Assembly (NCBI RefSeq): GCF_018998565.1
Contig: NZ_JAHNZO010000020.1
Coordinates: forward strand, 80,809 to 144,808
Source: Paenibacillus oleatilyticus
Lineage (GTDB): Bacteria; Bacillota; Bacilli; Paenibacillales; NBRC-103111
DNA: 64,000 nt
Direction: 5' to 3'
Positions 33,412 to 42,235 of the stretch are shown in pieces; positions within the stretch are counted from its first letter, which is position 1, and each line of letters starts with the position of its first letter. The notes under the pieces are model-generated. The model had not been told where the DNA came from. It did not search any database and saw only the letters and a list, made by a program, of their open reading frames with translations. The translations under genes and the position numbers were made by a program.

Positions 33412-33457
33412 CATCCCGCTTCCTCTGCCTTGACGGCAGCGAAGCGGGATGTTTTTT
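33412..33457 (+). terminator. Terminator of nrdAB
   Basis: CATCCCGCTTC / GAAGCGGGATG stem with an inner CTGCC / GGCAG stem, followed by TTTTTT. Confidence 0.9.
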
Positions 33458-33474
33458 CGTGTAATCTATCTGCC

Positions 33475-35031
33475 TTATAAAGAAGACATGTGCTTTTTCC
33501 GTTCCGTTTGCAGCTCGTGGCAGATCGTCTCCAGCTCCTTCGCGAGCCGCGTCAGCCCTTCCGTCGAAGCGGTGATTGACTCCATCGCCGATAGCTGCTC
33601 CTGCGACGAGGAGAGCACATGATTCGCCCCTGTCGCACTGTCGTCGGAAATGCGCGCCACCTCGTTCAACGCGGCCGTCACCTGCTCCGACCCCGCCGAC
33701 ATTTGCTGGGCCGCCGCCGAAATATCCTGGATTTGATCGCATACTTTTTTCGCTTCGTCGACAATGAGCCGGAATACGTCCCCGGCTTCGTTCACCGCCG
33801 TATGACTTGTTTCCACCTGACCGGCGCTTGCGCGCATCACCGATACGGCGGATACCGTCGCCTGCTGAATCTCTTCGATCAGCTGCGTGATTTGACCTGC
33901 CGACGCTTCGGCTTGCTCCGCAAGCTTCCGGACCTCGCGCGCCACCACGGCAAAGCCCGCTCCGTGCTCCCCTGCCCGGGCCGCTTCGATCGCTGCGTTC
34001 AGCGCAAGCAGGTTCGTTTGGGAAGCTACCCCGGAAATCAACGTAGCGATCTCACCGATTTCGACCGACTGCTTCTCCAGCCGGTGTAAAGCCGCCGACA
34101 CTTCCGTCGAGGAGCTTTTCAAAGCGCCAAGCTGCGATACCGCATGCCCGATCGTCTCGTTGCCTTTCTCCGCTTCCTCCACCATGCCGAGCGACGCCTC
34201 CGAGACGGTCGCCGACGATTCGGCCACGCGCTGTATGCCGATCGACATCTCTTCCATCGCACGTGCGCTGTCTTTGCTGGTTTGCGCCTGCTCTTCCGTT
34301 CCCGACGCCATGCCTTCCATGGAGGTCATGATCCGGCGGTTCGCCAGCAGCGTCTGCTCGGTGTTCTCGTTGAGCCGTCCCACGTAATCCACGAGCTGCT
34401 CGGAGCTGTCCGTCAGCTTGTTCAGAATGTTGCCGAGCAGCTTCTGCTTCTCCTGCTTGTCCGCTTCGAGCAAAGCCACGGTTGCCTTTTTCTTCGTGAT
34501 TTGCCATACGGTCGTTCCTGCTGTCAACAGAAGGAACACGGCATGGATCGCCAGCATCTCGATACCGTACCCGTCCTTGCCGAACACAAGCTCCGAATAC
34601 AGCCAGTAGGAGGCGATGTATTGCAGGGCGAACAAAGCGGTCATCAGCCAAATCAGCTTCGTATCTTCATAAAAGGCCATCAGAGCAATAACCATGAAGA
34701 TCGAAAAATAAAATTCGACCATCCCGCCCGAGCCGACGATCATCGCCATACTCGTGAATGTCATGGACAGCGCATTGAACAGCGGAACGTAACGATGATG
34801 CCCCCGCCAAAATAACAACGCAGCGACGACTAACAGAATCAGCGGAGCCCCCAAAAACACATTAAGCAATACCTCGTAAGCCAGCAGATCGTGCTCGGAT
34901 TTAAAGACATGAACCCATCGAAATAAAGCGCATGCAAACACGGCCAACAAGTACGTTCCGAACGTCACCGGCAAGGTCATCCGGTTTTTAATCGCCAACA
35001 CATCGGGCTTCGTGGATAACAAAAAGCTCAC
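33475..35031 (-). CDS. Methyl-accepting chemotaxis protein without extracellular domain
   Basis: A 518-aa chemoreceptor. Residues 20-185 are six hydrophobic segments with very short loops instead of the usual two helices around a ligand domain. No clear HAMP domain follows; the signalling domain begins near 220 and has the conserved hairpin tip [20 protein letters not shown] then [20 protein letters not shown]. It should signal to CheA/CheW. With an integral membrane sensor it may read membrane state or an internal cue. It converges on nrdB. Confidence 0.92.
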   Translation of the reverse strand: MSFLLSTKPDVLAIKNRMTLPVTFGTYLLAVFACALFRWVHVFKSEHDLLAYEVLLNVFLGAPLILLVVAALLFWRGHHRYVPLFNALSMTFTSMAMIVGSGGMVEFYFSIFMVIALMAFYEDTKLIWLMTALFALQYIASYWLYSELVFGKDGYGIEMLAIHAVFLLLTAGTTVWQITKKKATVALLEADKQEKQKLLGNILNKLTDSSEQLVDYVGRLNENTEQTLLANRRIMTSMEGMASGTEEQAQTSKDSARAMEEMSIGIQRVAESSATVSEASLGMVEEAEKGNETIGHAVSQLGALKSSSTEVSAALHRLEKQSVEIGEIATLISGVASQTNLLALNAAIEAARAGEHGAGFAVVAREVRKLAEQAEASAGQITQLIEEIQQATVSAVSVMRASAGQVETSHTAVNEAGDVFRLIVDEAKKVCDQIQDISAAAQQMSAGSEQVTAALNEVARISDDSATGANHVLSSSQEQLSAMESITASTEGLTRLAKELETICHELQTERKKHMSSL

Positions 35032-35112
35032 ATCCTATTCACTAAGGTCGAAGCTATATTCTTTATCACATATTATATCGGTCGGAAGTCCTATTTTTTA
35101 TAGGTAAAAATG

Positions 35113-35140
35113 AAAAAACCGTGACAAGTTGTCGTCACGG
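35113..35140 (-). terminator. Terminator after the Hpt-REC-GGDEF-REC gene
   Basis: Minus strand CCGTGAC / GTCACGG stem with 8-base loop, followed by TTTTTT. Confidence 0.85.
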
Positions 35141-35142
35141 CC

Positions 35143-36864
35143 TCAGCTTAATTCCAGCAATTCCTTCACCTTAAGCTCCAGCTCAACCATGGAAAACGGT
35201 TTATGCATATAAGCATTCGCTCCAAGCTGCATCCCCCGGCTCGTGTCCTCCTCCCGGCTGCGCCCGGAGAGAACGAGCACTTTCGTATGGGGCGGCCGCG
35301 TGCCGCGCTCCCTCATCCGCTCAAGCACGCCGTACCCGTCGAGACGCGGCATCACGCCGTCGAGAATACACAGATCGACCGGGCTGCCGAGCAGCTCCAA
35401 ATAAGCCTCTTCTCCGTTGGCCGCCTCCTTGAAGTCGATCGGCAGGTGCCTGAGCTTCGCCATGAGAATCGAGCGTAAAATATTGTCGTCGTCGGCAATC
35501 AGCACCGTCTTGCGCGCCGCTGCGTCCGTCTCCGTACCGGCAGCGTCGCCGGTATACAGCATCACCCGGTTACGGCCGCTTTGCTTGGCTTCGTACATCG
35601 CATCGTCTGCTCGCCGGATCCACTCGCTCAGCGTAAGGTCGGGCTGCCACTCCGACACGCCGGCCGAGAACGTAATGTGAAACGACTGGCCTTCGTTTTG
35701 CGCCACAGGTCCCTGATGCGTCAGCCTCAGAATGCCTTCGATCGTCTTTTTGGCGTCGGCGGCGGACGTGCCGGGCAGGACCACCACGAATTCCTCGCCC
35801 CCGAAGCGGGCGATCAGATCCGTAGCGCGCAGATTGGCCTGTAGCAGATGGGCGAGGCCCTGCAGCACCAAATCCCCGATCGGATGCCCGTACGTGTCGT
35901 TGATCGATTTGAACCGGTCGATATCGATGAATACCATCGAGATCGTCCCGGGATACCGTGCGACGCGCTGCAGCTCCACTTGAATTTGATGGTCAAAATA
36001 CCGTCGGTTGTACACCCCCGTCAACGGGTCGCGGAATGCCATTTGCTCGAACGTCTTGGTCCGCTTGAGCAGACTGTAGATGCGGGCGGCCAGCTCTTCG
36101 TATTGAAACGGCTTGACCACGTAGTCGTCCGCGCCCAGGTAGAAGCAGCGGACCTTGTCGTACACGTCGCTGCGCCCGGATAGCACGATCAGGGGCACAA
36201 GCTTCAAATTCGGGTCTTCCTTCAAAAATTCGAACAGTTCGTAGCCGCTGCCCGGATGCATCATAAGATCGAGCGAAATCAAGTCGTACGAACGCTCCCG
36301 GATGAGCCGCTGCGCCGAACTGACGTCTGCGGCTTCATCCACCTCGTAGCCGTCCAGCTTCAGACGCCGGACCAGATAAGCCCGCAGCACATCGTCATCG
36401 TCGATCACAAGCAGCCGTTCGCCCTGCGGAGGCGTGAGAGTGCGCTGCAGCTGTTCCTGCTGCTCATCCGGCTCCAGCTCGCGTGCGATGGTATCGAACT
36501 CCAATTCCAATTCGAGCACCAGCGCAAGGGAAGCCTGCGAGCATTGCCGAAACCGTACCCGAACCGCCGGCGACGCCACAGCTTCCTCGTCCTGCGACCA
36601 TTCCCAGTGCCCGACCAATTTCTCGGCCAATGCCCCAATGCGCGTAAAACCGAACATCGGCGCGCTGCCTTTCAGCGTATGTACGATACGGTAAAACCGG
36701 CGGGCCGTCTCGGACGTATCCTCCGGCTCCGCATCCCCGGTCCAATGCCGCAGCTGCTGCAGCTGCTTATTCAGCTCGCGAATATATTTTTTCCGGCCTT
36801 CCTTCAGCAGCCGGGCCTCTCGTTTCATCCGGTCGTCAGAGGGTGTTTGATGCAAAGCCTTCAC
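35143..36864 (-). CDS. Hpt-REC-GGDEF-REC signalling protein
   Basis: A 573-aa cytoplasmic protein with four modules: an Hpt domain (His62 in IVHTLKGSAP), a receiver (acidic pocket at 154-158, phospho-Asp199 in LISLDLMM), a GGDEF domain (GGEEF at 355-359, active-site type, with the RxxD inhibitory site at 346-349), and a second receiver (Asp502 in CILDGVMP). It can take phosphate on Hpt and pass it to receivers, coupling phosphorelay to cyclic di-GMP synthesis. It starts with GTG; GGAG lies upstream. The single-receiver protein encoded just before it is a likely partner. No histidine kinase gene is adjacent. Confidence 0.93.
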   Translation of the reverse strand: MKALHQTPSDDRMKREARLLKEGRKKYIRELNKQLQQLRHWTGDAEPEDTSETARRFYRIVHTLKGSAPMFGFTRIGALAEKLVGHWEWSQDEEAVASPAVRVRFRQCSQASLALVLELELEFDTIARELEPDEQQEQLQRTLTPPQGERLLVIDDDDVLRAYLVRRLKLDGYEVDEAADVSSAQRLIRERSYDLISLDLMMHPGSGYELFEFLKEDPNLKLVPLIVLSGRSDVYDKVRCFYLGADDYVVKPFQYEELAARIYSLLKRTKTFEQMAFRDPLTGVYNRRYFDHQIQVELQRVARYPGTISMVFIDIDRFKSINDTYGHPIGDLVLQGLAHLLQANLRATDLIARFGGEEFVVVLPGTSAADAKKTIEGILRLTHQGPVAQNEGQSFHITFSAGVSEWQPDLTLSEWIRRADDAMYEAKQSGRNRVMLYTGDAAGTETDAAARKTVLIADDDNILRSILMAKLRHLPIDFKEAANGEEAYLELLGSPVDLCILDGVMPRLDGYGVLERMRERGTRPPHTKVLVLSGRSREEDTSRGMQLGANAYMHKPFSMVELELKVKELLELS

Positions 36865-36893
36865 TTCCCGTCTCCGGTATAAATTTCTATCGG

Positions 36894-37277
36894 TTAACGC
36901 GCATCGCGCCGGATCAGCTCTTCCACGGTATCCAGCAGCTGCAGCGGACTGAACGGTTTGACGATATATTGCGTAACGCCCGCCGCCTTGGCACGTTCCC
37001 GGTCCTTATCCAGCGCTTTGGCCGTCAAAAGAATGACCGGTGTGTCCGCATTCGGATTCGCATGGCCGCGAAGCCATTCGCAAACCTCCACTCCGGTGCG
37101 TTCGGGCATCATATAGTCCAGAATAATTAAGTCGAACGGCTGCTCCCGCAAATAGGCAAGCGCCTGCGCCCCATCTTCCGCTTCGGTAAGCTCGTATCCT
37201 TCCTCGGCCAACGTTTCCGTTAGTAAGAACCGCAAGGCGGCTTCGTCATCGGCCAATAAAATTTTATAAGGTGCCAT
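36894..37277 (-). CDS. Single-domain response regulator
   Basis: A 127-aa receiver domain only: acidic pair at 10-12 (LLADDEA), phospho-Asp54 (LIILDYMMPE), Thr/Lys positions in LLTAKAL and YIVKPFSP. No output domain. It lies 29 bases upstream of the Hpt-REC-GGDEF-REC gene and is probably co-transcribed, so phosphotransfer between its Asp54 and the Hpt His62 of that protein is likely. Confidence 0.92.
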   Translation of the reverse strand: MAPYKILLADDEAALRFLLTETLAEEGYELTEAEDGAQALAYLREQPFDLIILDYMMPERTGVEVCEWLRGHANPNADTPVILLTAKALDKDRERAKAAGVTQYIVKPFSPLQLLDTVEELIRRDAR

Positions 37278-37489
37278 AAGCCGTCGAACGCTCCTTCATG
37301 GTGCATGCTCTTATGAGATCATTATAGCACGGATGGTTGCCACAGGGTTACAGGGAACTTTCCAATCGCATATAGTTCTTAAGTACCATTTGTAAACCAA
37401 AAGAACTATGATACGATAAAAACACCACAAAATTTGATGAAAATTTTACTTTTTCCGAGCACTTTTTCCTAGCTGAAAGGAAGGACAAC

Positions 37490-37873
37490 ATGAATCCCGT
37501 GGACCATCTGATCAAAAAAGTATCCAAGTACGTTTCGTTCGGCCAGCCCGTTTCGTCCGGGTCCTTGGTAAGTCAGCGCTTGTCTGACCCGCGCATGCCG
37601 ATGCAAGCGTTTTATTTGACACTCCAGCCCAAAAGCGAACAAGAACATTACTATCATGAGGTTTGGCTGAAGAAAGAAGGCTCGTTTGCCATCACCGAGG
37701 CGTGGTACAAAGACAGCAGCGTCACCCGAAGCCTGGTTCAGGACAATATTTCATATGAGCAGCTGATCAACGCAATCGGCGAGGAACAGTCGCATCATGT
37801 CGTTCTGCGAATGACGGAAATCGTCAAGAAGTCGGAACGGGAGGATTGGAGACCGTATTCCAGACGAGCCTGA
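37490..37873 (+). CDS. Conserved-looking protein of unknown function, 127 aa
   Basis: I do not recognise a family. The protein starts MNPVDHLIKKVSKYVSFGQP, is soluble, mixed alpha/beta, and has no signal peptide. AAAGGAAGGA lies before the ATG. It is convergent with the next gene and has only 12 bases to its stop. Upstream (about 37,400) TTGTAA and TACGAT 16 bases apart form a possible promoter. Confidence 0.7.
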   Translation: MNPVDHLIKKVSKYVSFGQPVSSGSLVSQRLSDPRMPMQAFYLTLQPKSEQEHYYHEVWLKKEGSFAITEAWYKDSSVTRSLVQDNISYEQLINAIGEEQSHHVVLRMTEIVKKSEREDWRPYSRRA

Positions 37874-37885
37874 TTGGGGCAGGCT

Positions 37886-38290
37886 TCAAAGCATGCTCCC
37901 ATGCTCTTGCTTCCTGCGGGCATATTCGCGCCAGGATCCGCCGTTAATGCGCGGGTATCCCCGCGGCTCATTCCACAAGTAGATCCATCCCTCGCACTCT
38001 TCCCGCCGGCTGTCGCGCACCCAGACGCGTTCATAATCGTTCCGCGCGCCGGGCCCGTAATACTCCTCCAGTTCGTCCATCCGATTCAGACCTTCCTGCG
38101 TCACGACCAGCCATTCGCCTTCAACGTCCGTCTCGCCGCCGCAGCCCGACAGGACGAGTCCGGGATAAGCTCCCGCATCGAACAACGTGCCGCGCACCCG
38201 TCCGGGCCGGACCGAGAGCACATAAGGCGCGACCACAGAATGATTCGACTCGCCGACCAACAGCGTTCCATAGACGAAAACCCGGATCAG
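37886..38290 (-). CDS. Gamma-glutamylcyclotransferase (AIG2/GGCT-like) family protein
   Basis: A protein of about 134 aa with the family signature at the start (RVFVYGTLLVGESNH), then VRGTLFDAGAYPGLVL and VEGEWLVVTQEGLNRMDELE, where the conserved glutamate lies. Relatives open gamma-glutamyl compounds to give 5-oxoproline, though many bacterial members have unknown substrates. The start is unclear: AAGGAGGGGG lies ten bases before a CTG at 38290, which gives the normal family N-terminus; an ATG at 38389 in frame has no ribosome site and would add 33 unlikely residues. Confidence 0.8.
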   Translation of the reverse strand: MIRVFVYGTLLVGESNHSVVAPYVLSVRPGRVRGTLFDAGAYPGLVLSGCGGETDVEGEWLVVTQEGLNRMDELEEYYGPGARNDYERVWVRDSRREECEGWIYLWNEPRGYPRINGGSWREYARRKQEHGSML

Positions 38291-38504
38291 ATCGGTTCCC
38301 CCTCCTTCAATCCAACCGGCGAATTGCTTCCTTGGCGACGGTTGCCGGCTGGAGTAAATTCCATTTTCTTCTATCATACCATAAGCCAAGTTCGGGGAAG
38401 CGGGTGATTTGCCCTATCTTTGAATGCGTGCCGTGTCCGAAAAAAGGAGACTGGCATAAATTGTCCATAAGACAAAGTCTGTGGGGGAATGGGGGGAATG
38501 CGCC

Positions 38505-38645
38505 ATGCTTAGTCCCGAAGATGCGAACAAGATCATCCGCTTTTTGTCGGCGGCTTATTTTTGCACCGACTCGGATCAGGCGCGTAAAGAGTTTAACCGG
38601 TTGGCCAACGAGCTGCGCAAAGCTTCCGGACAGCCGGAACAATGA
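38505..38645 (+). CDS. Small protein of unknown function, 46 aa
   Basis: An ORF with a strong GGGGGG site eight bases before its ATG (MLSPEDANKIIRFLSAAYFC start, ending KASGQPEQ). It is helical, charged and soluble. The clean ribosome site and amphipathic helices make it likely to be real. No function can be assigned. Confidence 0.65.
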   Translation: MLSPEDANKIIRFLSAAYFCTDSDQARKEFNRLANELRKASGQPEQ

Positions 38646-38822
38646 TGCCGCTGCCGGAAGCAGCGTCAGAGCGTTGAGAAGCCCTAGGAGTAGAAAATCT
38701 CAGAGAAATAGAGGTGGGGTATGTCTCGTAAGAGTTTACGTCCTCCTCAAGACAATAGAAAAAAGCCAAAAGCGTCCACTTCTGGCTTGTTCCGTTTGCG
38801 ATTATTTTCGCTATCCTTTCGG

Positions 38823-39131
38823 CTAGTGCCTGGTGGACGCCGTTTCCTGCTGCCGCGAATTTAGTCCGCGGGTTTTCACGATGATTTTCCGAATGCTGTC
38901 CTCCGACAGATGAAACTGACGGATCAGATCGGTAACCGTATGTCCGTTCTCATACAGCCTGAAAATCTCAAAATTCCGACGCATAATCGACTGCCGGGTG
39001 CCGTTGTTCTCACCCCAGCCTGCGCGGGTCTGTTCTTTTTTCGGTATATAAATGATTTCGCCCTGAATATAGTCCTGCAGTTGCTTGAGCAGACTAGGCG
39101 GCAAAATATCCTTCCCATTCTTGTACCCCAC
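38823..39131 (-). CDS. CD3324-family DNA-binding protein (Mor-like HTH)
   Basis: A 102-aa protein of the CD3324 family, relatives of the Mu Mor activator: MGYKNGKDILPPSLLKQLQD start, then EIIYIPKKEQTRAGWGENNG, NFEIFRLYENGHTV and a C-terminal helix-turn-helix (TDLIRQFHLSEDSIRKIIVK). The start is GTG with AAAGGAGG nine bases before it. These small regulators are common in Bacillota but have unknown targets. The gene overlaps the small ORF at 39,094-39,192. Confidence 0.85.
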   Translation of the reverse strand: MGYKNGKDILPPSLLKQLQDYIQGEIIYIPKKEQTRAGWGENNGTRQSIMRRNFEIFRLYENGHTVTDLIRQFHLSEDSIRKIIVKTRGLNSRQQETASTRH

Positions 39132-39192
39132 CGATGAAAGCCTCCTTTCGCGCCATGTTGGCCAAAGCCTCGAAAGTTATAAGCATTTTCAT
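39094..39192 (-). CDS. 32-codon ORF overlapping the CD3324-family gene
   Basis: A short ORF (starts MKMLITFEALANMARKEAFI) with a near-perfect GAGGAGG before its ATG. It overlaps the start of the CD3324-family gene by 38 bases in another frame. A stable hairpin (AGTTTTGC-TTCG-GCAAAACT, 39,209-39,228) lies just upstream of the ribosome site. It may be a small protein or a device for coupling translation of the regulator. Confidence 0.45.
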   Translation of the reverse strand: MKMLITFEALANMARKEAFIGGVQEWEGYFAA

Positions 39193-39360
39193 CTTTACAC
39201 CTCCTCTGAGTTTTGCCGAAGCAAAACTGACGTCGCAAGCATTAGGGGCATGGAATTCAGGATAAACGTCTACGCCGTCCTTATCAGCATTAAGGATAAG
39301 CGCGTTTATCAAGGTTGACGCGAAGCTATAAGTTGCGTTAACTTATAAATTCTTATCAAC

Positions 39361-39388
39361 AAAAAAACACGATCGCCATATCGTGCCT
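39361..39388 (-). terminator. Terminator of a small leftward transcript
   Basis: Minus strand CACGAT / ATCGTG stem with ATGGCG loop, followed by seven T. No gene of normal size ends here; the nearest upstream ORF is the 17-codon one at 39,457. Confidence 0.75.
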
Positions 39389-39456
39389 GAATGCCTCTAT
39401 ATGTCATGTATCATTCAATGACGGTTCAGGTGACGGTGAAGGAGAAAAATGCTTAT

Positions 39457-39510
39457 TCACTTGTTAGCAAACCCTTTTCCTTTGTTCATTGTGTCCAGTA
39501 CCAATACCAT
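39457..39510 (-). CDS. 17-codon ORF in a small transcription unit
   Basis: MVLVLDTMNKGKGFANK, preceded by GAAAGGAG at the correct distance, a promoter (39,564-39,593) and followed by the terminator at 39,361. The peptide has a hydrophobic start and basic end. It could be a small functional peptide, or the transcript could act as RNA. A second tiny ORF (MITVSEVVFA, 39,644-39,676) with its own AAAGGAG site lies upstream. Confidence 0.35.
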   Translation of the reverse strand: MVLVLDTMNKGKGFANK

Positions 39511-39563
39511 TGCACGACACTCCTTTCACCTGAATTTTTTTGAAGATACGGAATTTCCCTTAC

Positions 39564-39593
39564 ATTATAACCCATCGATTCTTGTATTGTCCA
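39564..39593 (-). promoter_or_regulatory. Promoter of the small leftward transcript
   Basis: Minus strand TGGACA (39,593-39,588), 18-base spacer, TATAAT (39,569-39,564). Confidence 0.65.
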
Positions 39594-39608
39594 TCCGCGA
39601 ATATATAA

Positions 39609-39624
39609 GGGGCCCGAAGGCCCC
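39609..39624 (-). terminator. GC-rich UUCG hairpin
   Basis: GGGGCC-TTCG-GGCCCC on the minus strand followed by TTATATAT; between the 10-codon ORF and the promoter of the 17-codon ORF. Possible terminator. Confidence 0.45.
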
Positions 39625-39878
39625 CCTTGACTGGCGTCTCCGCTTACGCGAAGACCACCTCGGATACCGTAATCATTGTTTCTGATCACTCCTTTCCTTA
39701 AGCGTCAGCCGGCCGGCTACATCTCCTATTAACTCATAATCGGCTGCCGTGCCGCAAGGTGGAAAACTTTTATAACGATTTTATCCTTATCCTGTCCCCT
39801 GCTGCGCCTCACGGAAGCTTCTGCCGGGAAACCGCCGTTTCCCGTATTTTTGAACTGGCGCAAACCGCCCGCATCGTA

Positions 39879-39884
39879 TATAAT
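39879..39884 (+). promoter_or_regulatory. -10 element of the xpt-pbuX operon
   Basis: GTATATAATGG with TATAAT at 39,879-39,884, about 40 bases before the riboswitch aptamer. No clear -35 match at 17 bases. Confidence 0.5.
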
Positions 39885-39920
39885 GGCATACAGTAAAGCG
39901 CCGGAAACGAATATAAAAAA

Positions 39921-39990
39921 GCTCGTATAATTGCAGGATGAATCGGCCTGCGAGTCTCTACCCTGCCTCCGCAACGGCAGGACTACGGGC
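39921..39990 (+). ncRNA. Guanine-class purine riboswitch
   Basis: The purine riboswitch core is visible: GCTCGTATAAT at the 5' side, GAGTCTCTACC in the J2/3 region, and GGACTACGGGC at the 3' side. P1 pairs GCTCGTA with the 3' TACGGGC (allowing G-U). The base reading out the purine is C in GACTAC, which marks guanine (xanthine/hypoxanthine-responsive) rather than adenine specificity. A terminator follows at 40,079. It represses xpt-pbuX when guanine is plentiful. Confidence 0.92.
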
Positions 39991-40078
39991 GGTACACATA
40001 CGGACGCAGAAGGGGAAACGCCGCTGCTTGCAGCCCGGCCGACCGTTTTGCGCCTTTTCTTGCTTTTGCGTATCGCTC

Positions 40079-40121
40079 GATTGCCCGTTTCTTATGTAGA
40101 AACGGACGAATCGGGCTTTTT
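40079..40121 (+). terminator. Riboswitch terminator
   Basis: CCGTTTCT / AGAAACGG stem extended by GATT / AATC, then GGGC and TTTTT. A competing pairing GCCCG / CGGGC is also possible. Confidence 0.8.
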
Positions 40122-40138
40122 GTGTTTATCGGGCTTAG

Positions 40139-40768
<630 letters not shown>

Positions 40769-40812
40769 ATCAATTCCGTGCCCAACAATCCATTCCCGGA
40801 GGTATCCTTCCT

Positions 40813-42144
40813 GTGTCTATGAATGCAAAATCACCCGGCCAGCCGCCGATGCGGCGGTTTTCGCTCGGCCTGCAGCACGTGCTTGCCATGTACGCCGGCG
40901 CCGTCATCGTGCCGCTGATTGTCGGCAGCGCGCTGAAACTGTCGCCGGAGCAGCTCGCCTACCTGGTTTCGATCGACCTGTTAACCTGTGGTATCGCTAC
41001 CCTGCTTCAAGTGTGGAGCAACCGGTTCTTCGGCATCGGCCTGCCGGTCGTGCTCGGCTGTACGTTCACGGCCGTCGGCCCGATGATTGCCATCGGCAGC
41101 CAACACGGCATCTCGACCGTCTACGGCGCCATCCTGGCCGCGGGCTTGTTCGTCGTCATCTTCGCCGGGCTGTTCGGCAAGCTGATCCGCTTCTTCCCTC
41201 CGGTCGTGACCGGTTCGGTCGTCACGATCATCGGGCTCACGCTCATTCCCGTAGCGCTGAACGATATGGGCGGCGGGGTTGGCAACCCGAATTTCGGCGC
41301 GCCGGTCAACCTGCTGCTTTCCTTCGGTGTGCTCGCGCTGATTATCGCCATGAACCGCTTTTTCACCGGCTTTTGGCGGGCGATCTCGATTCTGCTCGGG
41401 TTGATCGTCGGGACGCTCGTTGCGGCGCTGCTCGGCAAAGTCAGCTTCGCTCCGTTCCATGAAGCTTCCTGGTTTCATATGGTGCACCCGCTCTACTTCG
41501 GCATGCCGACGTTTGAAATCACGTCCGTGCTGACGATGATTCTGGTCGCTGCGGTCAGTCTGGTGGAGTCGACCGGGGTCTTTTTGGCGCTCGGCAAAAT
41601 ATGCGACCGCGACATCCGCTCCGAGGATTTGACCCGCGGCTACCGCGCGGAAGGTCTCGCGATCATCCTCGGCGGCTTGTTCAACGCCTTCCCGTATACG
41701 ACCTACTCGCAGAACGTCGGGCTGATCCAAATGAGCGGCGTCCGGACGCGCGACGTGATCATGACCGCAGGCGGCATACTGATCGTCCTTGGCCTGATCC
41801 CGAAAGTTGCAGCGCTGACGACGCTGATCCCGACCCCCGTGCTCGGCGGCGCGACCGTTGCCATGTTCGGCATGGTCGTCTCTTCCGGAATCCGCATGCT
41901 CGGCTCCCAGGTCGATTTGAACAACCATGAGAACCTGCTGATCATCGCCTGCTCCGTCGGCATGGGTCTCGGCGTGACGGTCGTTCCGACGCTGTTCAAC
42001 CAACTGCCGCAAGCCGTGCAAATTTTGACCGGCAACGGCATCGTCGCAGGCAGCTTCACCGCGATCGTGCTGAATCTGGTGTTCAACCTTCGGCGGAAAC
42101 GGTCGGTTGCCGATGCTTCGCAGCCGCAAGGCGCCGCGAACTAA
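40813..42144 (+). CDS. pbuX: Xanthine/purine permease (NCS2 family)
   Basis: A 443-aa transporter of the nucleobase:cation symporter-2 family with about 14 membrane segments. Signature parts: QHVLAMYAGAVIVPLIVG near residue 21, VVLGCTFTAVGPM near 77, and NAFPYTTYSQNVGLIQMSGV near 290, with the family's QNxG motif. It begins GTG with GGAGG ten bases upstream. Position after xpt under a guanine riboswitch identifies it as PbuX, the xanthine permease. Confidence 0.93.
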   Translation: MSMNAKSPGQPPMRRFSLGLQHVLAMYAGAVIVPLIVGSALKLSPEQLAYLVSIDLLTCGIATLLQVWSNRFFGIGLPVVLGCTFTAVGPMIAIGSQHGISTVYGAILAAGLFVVIFAGLFGKLIRFFPPVVTGSVVTIIGLTLIPVALNDMGGGVGNPNFGAPVNLLLSFGVLALIIAMNRFFTGFWRAISILLGLIVGTLVAALLGKVSFAPFHEASWFHMVHPLYFGMPTFEITSVLTMILVAAVSLVESTGVFLALGKICDRDIRSEDLTRGYRAEGLAIILGGLFNAFPYTTYSQNVGLIQMSGVRTRDVIMTAGGILIVLGLIPKVAALTTLIPTPVLGGATVAMFGMVVSSGIRMLGSQVDLNNHENLLIIACSVGMGLGVTVVPTLFNQLPQAVQILTGNGIVAGSFTAIVLNLVFNLRRKRSVADASQPQGAAN

Positions 42145-42163
42145 TCGAATTGACATATATGTA

Positions 42164-42217
42164 AGAAGACTGCGGCCTGTGAAACGCCTAATTCACAGAA
42201 CCGCAGTCTTCTTTTTT
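42164..42217 (+). terminator. Terminator of xpt-pbuX
   Basis: AGAAGACTGCGG / CCGCAGTCTTCT stem followed by TTTTTT. Confidence 0.92.
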
Positions 42218-42235
42218 GCCACATATCCTATTGGT

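Noticed and set aside
39729..39974. 81-codon minus-strand ORF upstream of xpt
   Set aside because: It overlaps the purine riboswitch aptamer and the operon promoter, has no ribosome site and is best seen as chance.
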